The position numbers and the translations under genes are program-made. Shown one piece after another: positions 24,790 to 34,683 of a stretch of DNA of 64,000 bases (positions are counted from its first letter, which is position 1; each line of letters begins with the position of its first letter). The DNA comes from Casuarina equisetifolia (taxonomy: Eukaryota; Streptophyta; Magnoliopsida; Fagales; Casuarinaceae): assembly GCA_028551475.1 (NCBI GenBank), contig CM052355.1, positions 16,575,543 through 16,639,542 on the forward strand, read 5' to 3'. The notes under the pieces were generated by a model. It saw only the letters and a list, made by a program, of their open reading frames with translations, did no database searches and was not told the DNA's origin.

Positions 24790-25000
24790 TTTTGTCTCTA
24801 GAACAAAAAGAACAAGCTCATCAAAGCAATCTCACCAATGAGCCAGAAAAGTTAATCTTTCAGCTTATGTCCTATGGGTTGTTTTCTGTTACCTCCTTGT
24901 ATGAACATCAACGAGTGCATGGAGAAAAGGTGAGTTTGAGCAACTTCATTTGGAATCAGTATTTATCCACTAAAATTGGCTTTTTTATGTGGTGAATGAT
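24790..25000 (+). pseudogene. LINE zf-RVT-like remnant
   Basis: A 67-codon frame reads GLFSVTSLYEH...FIWNQYLSTKIGFFMW, matching the pattern F.VKS.Y......W..IW....P.KI.FF.W found after the reverse transcriptase in plant LINEs. It ends in a stop. Confidence 0.7.
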
Positions 25001-25536
25001 GAACAATGAGTTTTTAGCTAATGGATTGGCTAAATTTGGACATTCAATGACAGGATTACAAGTTTTTACCACTCTTGGCTTTTTACCAAGTCAATGCAAG
25101 AAAATTTCATAGGAAGATCAACTAGGCCTAGAGCATTATAGGCCTTCTTAGACAATCAGTTTCACTTTATATTAAGTTTCAATGAGATAAATAACTTATT
25201 TTTCATTAATGGCTATGCAATCATGTTAGTTATTTATGTTTTTATTTTAAAAATTTTTTATACCTGTTTATTGGATTTATGTAATAAAGAATTAGGTATT
25301 ATATCCTACCCTATGTATTTTTCTAACAAGTTTGACAACTTAGTCTATTTGTGTTATTAATATAAATGATAATGGTACTGTCCCTATTCCAAAAAAAAAA
25401 AAAACGCAACACACACTTTTTCTCTTTTGCTTATTTATTTTACTTGCATCCAATGACATTCATAGTTATGTTTTACTCATTGAAAACACCTATACGGTTT
25501 CCAATCATTCTTCTCGACTTTCTATTTTAACTTTCA

Positions 25537-26400
25537 TTTAAACAATCAAGAAAGGTTAAAAGCAAGCTTTGAGAGACTAATGAATTACAGTTTGGAACAG
25601 TCTCAAGAAAGCAGTCGTTTCGTCGCTCTCAAAGAAATCCTACTATTGACAAAGGTGCTTTGACTGGAAAGGAACTAATCACACCGGCACAAGACATATG
25701 CGTGCAAGTACAAAGATTTAGTGGTTTGGCCAAAAAAGATACCCTGTGTTTACTATCGGGGACAAACTCTCTTCTCCGTTAATTTTATTTGGATATTTCT
25801 GGATATATCTAGCACTCACCCAAACCCTCTTCACAACGGAATGCGAGTTGTGCGCACTTTTGTCACACCCCAAGTCTGCCTCTCCTATTCAATCTAGACT
25901 CTTTCACTTAAGAGTACCTTTTTGACCTTAAGATTGTCTTGTTATGTAACGCTATGTATTCCAATTCCGACACTGACCATTAGGGCTGTCACTTGGAAGA
26001 GCTGGTTGTTTGCAGCTTAGCCATGTAATCAATTTTTTTTTTTCCCTCTCTCGGGACGAAATCGCAACTTGACAAATCGTGTAAGTCAGATGGAAGGACG
26101 CTTTTGTCTTGTTCTGCTTTTGATTTGACGGAATTGAACCCACTAGGGGTTGGCTTTCTTTTTCAGAATATTTAACTTTGAAGGTCAACTTAGTGCAATG
26201 TTCCTGCCGGCAAAATCAACCGCAGAGTTTGAAGACCAAAAATGTCAAAACCTGGTGACATGCGTCCGGCCGTTTAAAAAACACTAACTTGGCGCTGGGA
26301 GAATAGCCGACTCCCAGAAAATTGTTTCCGCTCTTGATTGTATCTGTGCCTTCATGTTCATTTAGTGTTTCGGACGATAATATAGCGAGTGGGTTTCTCA
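25537..26400. other. intergenic between Copia and HIPL
   Basis: This holds the right flank of the Copia element and the upstream region of the HIPL gene. Near 25715-25800 there is a phrase like GTGGTTTGGCC...CTATCGGGGAC, resembling a motif I associate with dispersed plant repeats, but no element ends could be set. Confidence 0.35.
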
Positions 26401-26402
26401 AC

Positions 26403-26412
26403 TCTATATAGA
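26403..26412 (+). promoter_or_regulatory. probable TATA box of the HIPL gene
   Basis: TCTATATAGA lies about 65 bp upstream of the ATG at 26472, with room for a short 5' leader. No other gene start fits it. Confidence 0.55.
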
Positions 26413-26471
26413 AGGAGATTCAAGGGCGAGTTTTGTCATTGTTGTTTGAAGTTGGTTGGCTTTTCAGAGAG

Positions 26472-29400
26472 ATGAGACGAGTTCTTACCATCACCTTGGT
26501 GCTTTCTCACATGTTGCTGCTCACTGATTATGGCTTTTCACATCCCTTGTGCCTTAATATGAGTGGGTATCTCCCTTTTTATCTACAAAATTAGTTCCCT
26601 CGACACGTTTTTTTCTCTTTTTTTGCTTCGTCTGGTTACCGGAAAATGACATGCACATGCATACGAAAACTGAAAATCAAATGGAGCTTTGATATAATCA
26701 TTGTCTAGGCTCAGGTTTCTATTTTCTTCTTCTGTTTCTGAGTTGACTGATTTCATTTTTGTTTTTCTGAATAGGGTCACCTTTTGCCCCAAAGACTCCG
26801 CTTGTTTTCTGTCAATACAGCGGGAGCGTTTGCTGCACCTCCGCTGAAGACAAGCATTTGCGGGATCAATTTAAAGCAATGAACGTCTCTGATCAGGGCT
26901 GCGCTTCTCTTCTGATATCAATACTCTGCGCGGTACAACGGTCTGCCTATTTTTATAACAATTGCTTTTAATTGATCTTTGACTGCCTTTCCCTGTAGAT
27001 AATATTATTTCTCCATGTTGCTCTCGACGGAATTAGGCCCCTCTTTCATGCTAGCTTCTGATTTATTTATTTATTTATTTTAATGTTCGTGACTGAGTTG
27101 TCCCTTTTACATTTTGTCGTAGTTACTGCTATTTATTGTGCTGCCTTTATTGTCACGAAGTGTGCTTGGTTTTTCACTCGTGACCTGATGACTAGAAAAG
27201 GACTCCTGACAGCTTCAGAAAAAATTAAAACGTGCGGCGTACATGAAAACATTACGTTGGTTTTCCTGTCTTAGTTTTGACTTGTAAAATAGTACTTCTG
27301 GCGCTGTCTATGCCGAGTTGTACTGCTGTGAAAACATTTTTCTCACTTACGTATGTCTCTAACATATGCAAGGCAGAGATGTGATCAGTTCTCAGCGGAG
27401 CTATATCGACTTGAATCGGCACCGCAGAAGTTTCCTGTTCTCTGCAATGCTACCGTTTCTGCAAATTCAACACAAGTCACTGAAGTGGACTTTTGTTCAA
27501 AGGTTTGGGATGAATGCAAAAATGTGTCCATATTAAATTCTCCCTTTCCATTGCATGGTGGAATGCCACTTAATGGTACTTCCAAGCTGGCTGATTTATG
27601 GCAGTCAAAAAGCGCTTTCTGCAATGAATTCAGTGGTGCTTCTGACGCTGGAGAGTTTTGTTTTGATGGTGGACCAGTTGTGCTAAATGATCGTGAGAAT
27701 TTAAGCCCATCAGAAGGTATATGCCTCGAGAAAATAGGGTATGGATCCTACCTTAACATGGTAGCTCATCCTGATGGGTCAAATCGTGTTTTCTTATCTG
27801 ACCAACCAGGTAAGATATGGTTGGCAACAGTTCCTGAGGAGGGATCAGGAGAACTACTAGCAATTGATGAATTAGATCCTTTTCTTGATTTAAGTGATCG
27901 AGTGTATCACGACGGTGAACTTGGGATGATGGGAGTAGCATTTCATCCAAACTTTCAACGGAATGGCCGATTCTTTGTTTCTTTTAACTGCGATAAGATG
28001 AAGTGGCCAGAATGTTCCGGAAGATGTTCATGTAACTCAGATGTGGGATGCGATCCTTCAACGCTAGACGGCAAAGGGGGCCATCCATGTCAATATTCTA
28101 GCATCATAGCAGAATTTACGGCTAATGGCACCACCCTGCAACCTTCCTCGGTAAAGTCCTCGCATTTAAGGAGTCATTTCTCATAATTATATCACTTGGT
28201 GGTTTCAAATGTACCTCTCCCCCTTTAATTACAGGTAAAAAGTGTTAGACCCAAGGAAGTTAGAAGAATATTCACTATGGGTCTTCCATTTGCTAATCAT
28301 CATGCTGGTCAGATTCTCTTTGGACCTCAAGATGGCTACCTGTATTTCATGATGGGAGATGGTGGAAGCAGTGGTGATCCATACAATTTTGCGCAAAACA
28401 AACGGTCCTTGCTTGGAAAGATTATGAGGTTGGATGTAGATAACATGCCGAGTAAGTACTGGCAAAATGTATTATTTTAGGCCAATATACTTTTTCCCAT
28501 CTTTGCTCACGATCTTTAGATATTTGGTTTCAGTGTTTTGTTTTTCTCTTCAATGCATCTGGTTTTCCATGGTTCTACTTGTTGGTGTAATAGTTTAATC
28601 TCCAACACCCCTTAGAAACCAGATTACTGAATAGCCTCCGCGTATAAGCTCTTATCTTTTCACTTGTTTGCCCGATGTGGGAATACTTTTTCCAACGCTA
28701 TTTTTTCTTAGATACCACTGTTAGTTTTATAGTTTGGAGCGTGTGGATCCTACTGCCATGCTAATTAGTTCTAAAGGGCCAACTAAGGCCCTTAATTCTA
28801 TACTACTCATGTGAGACATTCAGTTCATGATGTGCTTTTTCAATATATATTCTTATGGCTGTGGGGGTAAGTCAGATTTTGCTTTTCAGGGGAGAACTTT
28901 GGTTATAATAAGAACAGCTTTTGAGAGTTTTGTTCCAATGGAGCACAGAGGAGCTTCTGAATGTTTTTAATTTCGGAATATGTTTAACTAAATTGATGCT
29001 TCTCAAATGACCTTTGGATTTCCAACAAGGCTTAGATTTCCAGTATTTATTTGAAGTACCATAGATGTGTGTCCCTGATATCAAATAAATGAAGTGCAAT
29101 TAAGTCCTACTCGTTTGATTCATTATTTTTGCAAAAGGACTGTATGTTTCAAGCACATAAAAGCATTGCAGTCGATGCAACATATCTTGAAGGTTATAGG
29201 TCATTCTTCTTTTTGCGGTTCTTATTTGGGGATCTTCTTTGCAATTTGTTGCAGCAGATGCAACAGCAATTCCTGACCTTGATCGATGGGGAAATTATTC
29301 TGTACCGAGTGATAATCCATTTGCTAAAGACAATAAATTGCGGCCTGAAATTTGGGCATTAGGATTTAGAAACCCCTGGCGATGCAGTTTTGATTCAGAA

Positions 29401-30344
29401 AGGCCTTCTTACTTCCTGTGTGCAGATGTTGGCCAGGTGACTTTCTTTTTCCAAGTTTTGTTGCTTTACACACTTGCAGAGAGACAGACACAAATCAGAA
29501 GACATTTGCAGCTCCTTTTTGTTTCTGTATGGTTCTCCACTACTTTTATCTTATAGGAGCAATATGAAGAGGTGGATGTAGTGACCAAAGGTGGAAACTA
29601 TGGATGGCGTATTTACGAGGGTCCCCTAGAATACAATCCCCCAAATTCTCCTGGGGGAAACACGACTGCTACCTCCATTAATCCAATCTTCCCTGTAATG
29701 GGATACAGCCACTCTCAAGTGAACAGCAGTGCAGGAACTGCATCAATCACAGGTGGCTACTTTTACCGGTCCAAGACTGATCCTTGCATGTATGGAAGGT
29801 AATTTGACGTTGCTCATCTGATTTTATGGGCATTTAGTCCACCCAATTCTACACATTTCATCCCTCCTTGATCTTTGTCTGTCATTTAGTAATTATTAAA
29901 AATAATTTGACATAAGCACTTTGCGATTGTGAATGCCATCAACACAGGTACCTTTACGCAGATAAGTACGGCGGTGGTTTTTGGGCAGGTGCGGAAACCC
30001 CCATAGATAGCGGTAAATTCAGTAGCAGTCAGATCCCGATCAGTTGTGCCCAGGACTCTCCGATCCAGTGCAGTGCTGAAGCAAGGCATCGCATATTCTC
30101 TTTTGGTGAGGATAATAGGAAAGATGTGTTCATCCTAGCCAGCAGTGGGGTGTACAGAGTTGTTCGTCCTAGTCGCTGCGGCTACAATTGCTCCAAAGAA
30201 AACTCTGCAGCTCTTGCTCGTCCATATCCTGATTCTCCTTCTCCTTCTCCTTCTTTAAACTCAGCTGGCAGGCGATTATGCAATCCTTTAACTGAGTCGA
30301 TGCCCCTAATTTTATCATTGCTGCTTCTTGCATTCTGTAGTTAA
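26472..30344 (+). CDS. HIPL (hedgehog-interacting-protein-like) glucose/sorbosone dehydrogenase-domain protein
   Basis: Seven exons: 26472-26562, 26775-26932, 27377-28150, 28235-28451, 29255-29436, 29557-29798, 29948-30344; phases close to give 686 aa. Residues 1-22 form a signal peptide. A Cys-rich N-terminal domain follows ([24 protein letters not shown], then spaced cysteines). The quinoprotein sugar-dehydrogenase-like domain starts near [15 protein letters not shown] and includes [56 protein letters not shown] and [13 protein letters not shown]. After RVVRPSRC comes a Ser/Pro-rich linker and a hydrophobic tail ([11 protein letters not shown]), consistent with a GPI anchor. Arabidopsis relatives are HIPL1, HIPL2 and At5g39970 (recalled). 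A cell-surface location is expected; substrate and reaction are not established. The exon 1 donor ATGA|GTGGGT is the only nearby choice that keeps frame. Confidence 0.93.
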
Positions 30345-30602
30345 AAGGGCTTCTCTTTCTTGGTTACTTGCTTTGCCACAGCGGTGCTTTGTTTTACACC
30401 AGTTGCCTCATTTGGCATGCTTCCTTGTAATTTTGGGTTTTCACTTCTCGTTTTAAGTTGTAACATGTTTAACCAAGATTAGGTGCTAGCATTGTGGGCC
30501 CGTGCCGGGCCTTTTTCTTCAACCTTCATTTCTGGCGTGGAACGTTAACAAACGAAGGGCGGCGGGTTCTTCAGTCTAATCCGCAGTAGTTCTACTGCGA
30601 AG
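30345..30602 (+). promoter_or_regulatory. short HIPL-PPR spacer with TGGGCC-type motifs
   Basis: Only 258 bp separate the HIPL stop codon from the next ATG, so this carries the HIPL 3' UTR and the PPR promoter. TGGGCC at 30495 and GGGCC at 30508 resemble site II elements (TGGGCY) common upstream of plant organelle-biogenesis genes. The two form an inverted pair around TGC. No TATA box is obvious. Confidence 0.45.
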
Positions 30603-32663
30603 ATGTGTACAGTTTCCTTCTCTCCTTCGCAAGTCGATACGTTTACATCTTCTTGCTTCTCTGTCGCATTGTTGCCCCTCAACAGGGCCAATAATTACAG
30701 CACTGTATCCTTCAAGAAGCACAGAAGAAAACCCAGAAGCCGATTCTTACTTCTCTCTGTTTCAGCTTCCTCGACGGCGAAAGATGTCTGGCAAAGAACG
30801 CCGTCGCATAAAACGACCCCGTTATCACCTTCTCACCACCAGGCTTACCAGAGACATTCCAGAAAGCAAGACCCCGTGCACTTGGATCACAGCGTGGATA
30901 TGGAGGAGCTCTTGGACTCCATCGGACAGACCCAAAACGAGCAAGAGCTATATGCTCTGTTGTCTCCGTACAAAGGACGACAGCTCTCAATCCGTTTCAT
31001 GGTTTCGCTGCTGTCGCGTGAGTCCGATTGGCAGAGGTCGCTAGCGCTGCTCGACTGGATTAACGAAGAGGCTTCGTATTCGCCCTCGGTGTTCGCGTAC
31101 AACGTGGTCATGCGGAATGTGCTTCGCGCGAAGCAGTGGGAGATCGCCCAAGGGCTGTTCGAGGAAATGCGTCAGAGAGCGCTCTCTCCCGATAGGTTCA
31201 CTTATTCGACACTTATTACTTATTTTGGGAAGGAGGGTATGTTTGATTCTGCGCTGGGCTGGCTTCAGAAAATGGAGCAAGATCGTGTGTCTGGGGACCT
31301 TGTTTTGTATAGTAATTTGATCGAACTTTCTCGAAAGTTACATGATTATTCGAAGGCTATATCAATCTTTTCGAAGTTGAAAGCGGCCGGTATTACGCCA
31401 GATCTTGTGGCTTATAACTCGATGATCAATGTGTTTGGTAAAGCTAAGCTTTTTCGAGAAGCACGTGTTCTTATTAATGAGATGAGGGCACTGGGTGTTG
31501 TGCCGGATACAGTGAGCTATTCGACGCTTTTAACTATCTATGTCCAGAGCCAGAAGTTTGTTGAGGCACTTTCGGTTTTCTCTGAGATGAATGACGTGAA
31601 GTGCCCGCTAAACCTTACGACGTGCAATATTATGATTGATGTTTATGGGCAGCTGGATATGGCTAAGGAAGCTGACAGGCTGTTTTGGAGCATGAGGAAG
31701 ATGGGAATTGAACCTAATGTTGTTAGTTACAACACCCTTTTGAGGGTTTATGGTGAGGCTGAGCTTTTTGGGGAAGCCATCCATCTTTTCCGGTTAATGC
31801 AGAGGAAGGATATTGAGCAGAATGTGGTTACCTACAACACCATGATCAAGATTTATGGGATGACTCTTGAGCATGAAAAAGCTACGAATCTTGTGCAAGA
31901 GATGCAGAAGAGAGGTATAGAGCCAAATTCGATTACGTACTCTACGATAATATCTATATGGGACAAGGCTGGGAAATTGGACCGGGCAGCAATGCTGTTT
32001 CAGAAGCTGAGGAGTTCAGGAGTTGAGATTGATCAGGTCCTTTATCAGGCGATGATTGTGGCTTATGAGAGGGCAGGCTTGGTTGCTCATGCTAAGCGTT
32101 TGCTGCATGAACTCAGGCGCCCAGACAACATCCCCAGGGAAACCGCAATTAAGATTCTTGCTGGAGCAGGTCGGGCAGAAGAAGCTACTTGGGTTTTCCG
32201 CCAGGCTTTTGATGCTGGGGAGGTTAATGACATATCAGTGTTCGGGTGTATGATTGATCTTTATTCAAGAAACAAGAAGCATACAAATGTCATTGAGGTG
32301 TTTGAGAAGATGAGAGCTGCAGGTTATTTTCCTGATTCCAATGTCCTTGCTCTTGTTCTGAATGCTTATGGGAAGTTGCGGGATTTTGAGAAGGCAGATG
32401 CTATATATAGCGAACTGAAGGAAGAGGGGTGTGTTTTCCCGGACGAAGTACACTTCCAGATGCTTAGTCTCTACGGTGCTAGAAAGAATTTTAAGATGGT
32501 GGAACTACTTTTTGAGAATTTGGACTCTGATCCAAACGTCAACAAGAAGGAATTGCATCTTGTCGTCGCTAGCATCTATGAAAGGGCAGATAGACTTAAC
32601 GATTCATCGCGAATCATGAACAGAATGAATGAAAGAGGAAATTTGAGATATGGCCACCTTTAG
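30603..32663 (+). CDS. P-type PPR protein, plastid-targeted (At5g39980-like)
   Basis: A single uninterrupted exon encoding 686 aa. Residues 1 to about 60 are Ser/Arg/Lys-rich with few acidic residues, like a chloroplast transit peptide. From about residue 150 there is a run of canonical 35-residue P-type repeats, such as VFAYNVVMRNVLRAKQWEIA, DRFTYSTLITYFGKEGMFDS, DLVAYNSMINVFGKAKLFRE, NVVSYNTLLRVYGEAELFGE and NSITYSTIISIWDKAGKLDR. No E, DYW or SMR domain is seen. Length and layout match Arabidopsis At5g39980 (EMB3140; recalled, also reported as PDM3), needed for plastid RNA processing and embryo development. P-type proteins generally bind and stabilise organellar RNA or aid its splicing; the RNA bound here is unknown. 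The gene starts 258 bp after HIPL on the same strand. Confidence 0.93.
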   Translation: MCTVSFSPSQVDTFTSSCFSVALLPLNRANNYSTVSFKKHRRKPRSRFLLLSVSASSTAKDVWQRTPSHKTTPLSPSHHQAYQRHSRKQDPVHLDHSVDMEELLDSIGQTQNEQELYALLSPYKGRQLSIRFMVSLLSRESDWQRSLALLDWINEEASYSPSVFAYNVVMRNVLRAKQWEIAQGLFEEMRQRALSPDRFTYSTLITYFGKEGMFDSALGWLQKMEQDRVSGDLVLYSNLIELSRKLHDYSKAISIFSKLKAAGITPDLVAYNSMINVFGKAKLFREARVLINEMRALGVVPDTVSYSTLLTIYVQSQKFVEALSVFSEMNDVKCPLNLTTCNIMIDVYGQLDMAKEADRLFWSMRKMGIEPNVVSYNTLLRVYGEAELFGEAIHLFRLMQRKDIEQNVVTYNTMIKIYGMTLEHEKATNLVQEMQKRGIEPNSITYSTIISIWDKAGKLDRAAMLFQKLRSSGVEIDQVLYQAMIVAYERAGLVAHAKRLLHELRRPDNIPRETAIKILAGAGRAEEATWVFRQAFDAGEVNDISVFGCMIDLYSRNKKHTNVIEVFEKMRAAGYFPDSNVLALVLNAYGKLRDFEKADAIYSELKEEGCVFPDEVHFQMLSLYGARKNFKMVELLFENLDSDPNVNKKELHLVVASIYERADRLNDSSRIMNRMNERGNLRYGHL

Positions 32664-34683
32664 AAGTCTGCATCTGAACTTTTGTCCCCGATAGATTTTT
32701 TGAAAGTGGGTATAAAATACCGTTTACTTCTATGCCGATAGTTATGTATATATTTTGCATTTGAACATTTTATTTCTCCTTGCCGTGTGTGTCAAATCAC
32801 ACCTATTTAGCTCACTTTGTTCATTTTCGGCACTCAAGGTCGGCTCATTATTTGATAGGTTATTTCTCATCCAATTGTGAATCAGGAAAGGTGGTGGTTG
32901 GACAAGAACAGCGACTTACCTTACTTCTGGCAGTCATCATTCCAAGCCTTATTTCGATGCTTGCTTCCAATATTAATTTGTGTGAGAATTGGGCATTTGA
33001 CTTTTTCAACCCGCCCAATCACAATGGACAAACAACCTTATTACTCAAAACAATGACGAGGAGTTGTAGTTGGCATTAGTATTTGGATCTTTATGCCACT
33101 CAACCACTCTTTGCTTGTTAGGTTAAGGTTGTTAACATACGTATTCATAATAGCTTAAAAAATAGCCATAATTCTGGAGTATTTACTGCAAACACAACTT
33201 GTTTAGGCAACTTTAACAGTAAGGGAGAAATCAAGGGCAAATGCCTTCCCCCCTGACACTTGTACTCTGCTTATTTCCAGTAAACGCCTTAAATTCTCAG
33301 TCAAAATTTTATGTCCAGTAAATCTACGAACGTAATTACTACAAACGAAATTTTCAACGAGCACATATCCAAAATACATAAAGTTAAACACTAAATGATT
33401 TCACATTGACAATCAGACGTTGAAATTGTAGAGCCAGCCATCGTAAGTAAAAGAGCGTGATTGGCGAAGCTGCAGGCCCCCGTGTCTCTTTCAGAGTAAG
33501 AATTAATTACCAAGAAAAAAAAAAGCAAAGGACAATGGCAGAAAAATGCACGAAGGAGCTGTGATATTCTTCACTGAAGACGACCAGAGGAGATCCAGAA
33601 GGGAGATTCGATGCTTGCTTTAAAACATAAAAGTTTGGCCACCAGGTCACAGCAACCATAGGGAAAACATGTCTTTTATATTTGTCCCTTCGCTGTACCA
33701 TTTGTCACGGTCGAATGCTGTAGACGACGACCAACATGGACGGGGGAAAATGGAACATGGAATATGATTAAATTAGCAGTGGAGGGTTGCGATCACTCCA
33801 GCAGGTGGGCAGATGGGTTCGTGAGTTACTGTACTGGGGTCCACAGTTAGGACACGGATGACGTACACATGGGAGAGGAAGCATAATTTGTCTTCTGGGT
33901 TCCATAAAATCAGCATTAAAACCCATCTAAGTCGGATAGTTATTGATTGAAAGGGGCATCTGCGTTTATAAGGGGGTCGGTTACTCCACCGCATTCCGAT
34001 CAAATCAGAATTAAATAATGTGGTGCTGATTGGGTTTAGCGTCGAGTCTCACGGGTCCCTCATACCCTACAATTTCTTATTCAATATAGTATTATAGTGG
34101 CTAATTTTGCGGATACTAAGTAAAACTGAAGAAGGATTGCAATAAGAAAGAAACCCCCCGATGGTATTTATATTGAGTTAAGGGAGCGGTCCAACTGCGG
34201 GAATTAAATGCCTATTAATTGACGCCTTAGTCTTGCAATTTGGTGTTTTGTGCAAGGAGGGGAAAAATTAAGATGAGAAGAAACGCAGCAGGCTGGAGAG
34301 TGGTTAAACCGAAACTGGAGTCAATAATAAATGTCAATAAGAAGATAGGGTGGGGCGTTTGATCACAAACTTGGACGTGTACCTAAACTCCGGAAGCAAT
34401 TTTCCCCCTCCCGTCACGGCGAGATTGTACGTTGGCTGTTGTAATCTGTGTGTCTCTCACCTACAAAACCCCCCTCCCCCGCAACTCCATTCCGACCCAC
34501 CACTTCCTCAACCGCCTAATTCAGCTCTTTTTACAAAAGAGAGAAAGGAATACTCTTTCTCTCTCTTTCTCTCTCCCCGTGCATCTCATTTTCCCACATT
34601 TTCTCTGCTGGGAACATACACAATCTTAATTCCTTTTATCTTGGGACGCTAAAATTGGAATTGGGATTGGAATTGGAATTGCA
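32664..34683. other. intergenic, promoter side of the GT14 gene
   Basis: Two kb without a recognisable gene. Its right end (about 34430-34683) is C/T-rich, with CTCTCT runs typical of a plant 5' leader. Weak minus-strand frames at 33500-34000 resemble no family. A short repeat of GGAATTGGAATTG-type units lies just before the ATG (34656-34683). Confidence 0.4.

Larger units (their letters stand above)
20006..25405 (+). mobile_element. near-full-length L1-type LINE, inactive
   Basis: A non-LTR retrotransposon of 5.4 kb, from AGCTCAGAGAGAG at 20006 to a 14-base A tail at 25391-25404. In order it holds a gag-like ORF1 with DUF4283-like and CCHC zinc-knuckle segments (20565-21420), an apurinic-type endonuclease (21940-22410), a reverse transcriptase (about 23340-24240) and a zf-RVT-like segment (about 24790-25000). 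All are broken by stops and frameshifts. Intact ends and a 12-bp target-site duplication show a complete insertion. Confidence 0.9.
19994..25417. repeat. 12-bp target-site duplication flanking the LINE
   Basis: GCAACACACACT occurs at 19994-20005 and again at 25406-25417, exactly at the LINE edges. The duplicated bases fall inside the Copia 3' LTR, fixing the order of insertion. Confidence 0.9.
14907..25536 (+). mobile_element. decayed Ty1/Copia LTR retrotransposon with nested LINE
   Basis: The 5' LTR is 14907-15312 and the 3' LTR runs 19658-20005 and 25418-25536, split by a LINE. The LTRs begin TGTCTAGTTAGA and end AACTTTCA; long stretches align but with many substitutions and a deletion of about 60 bp in the 5' copy. 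A primer-binding site TGGTATCAAAAGC lies at 15315, one substitution from the common initiator-Met tRNA type. Gag, integrase, reverse transcriptase and RNase H remnants follow in Copia order (integrase before RT) on the plus strand, all interrupted by stops and frameshifts. No clear 5-bp target-site duplication remains. The element is old and inactive. Confidence 0.85.
19658..25536 (+). repeat. Copia 3' LTR, interrupted by a LINE
   Basis: The left part is 19658-20005 (including one copy of the LINE target site) and the right part 25418-25536. Without the LINE and one target-site copy the LTR is about 467 bp. The right end (ACTCATTGAAAACACC ... AACTTTCA) matches the end of the 5' LTR. Confidence 0.8.

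Noticed and set aside
30495-30518. GGCCCG/CGGGCC hairpin followed by T5 as a terminator
   Set aside because: It resembles a bacterial rho-independent terminator, but this is a plant nuclear locus; TGGGCC motifs in a PPR promoter are a better reading.
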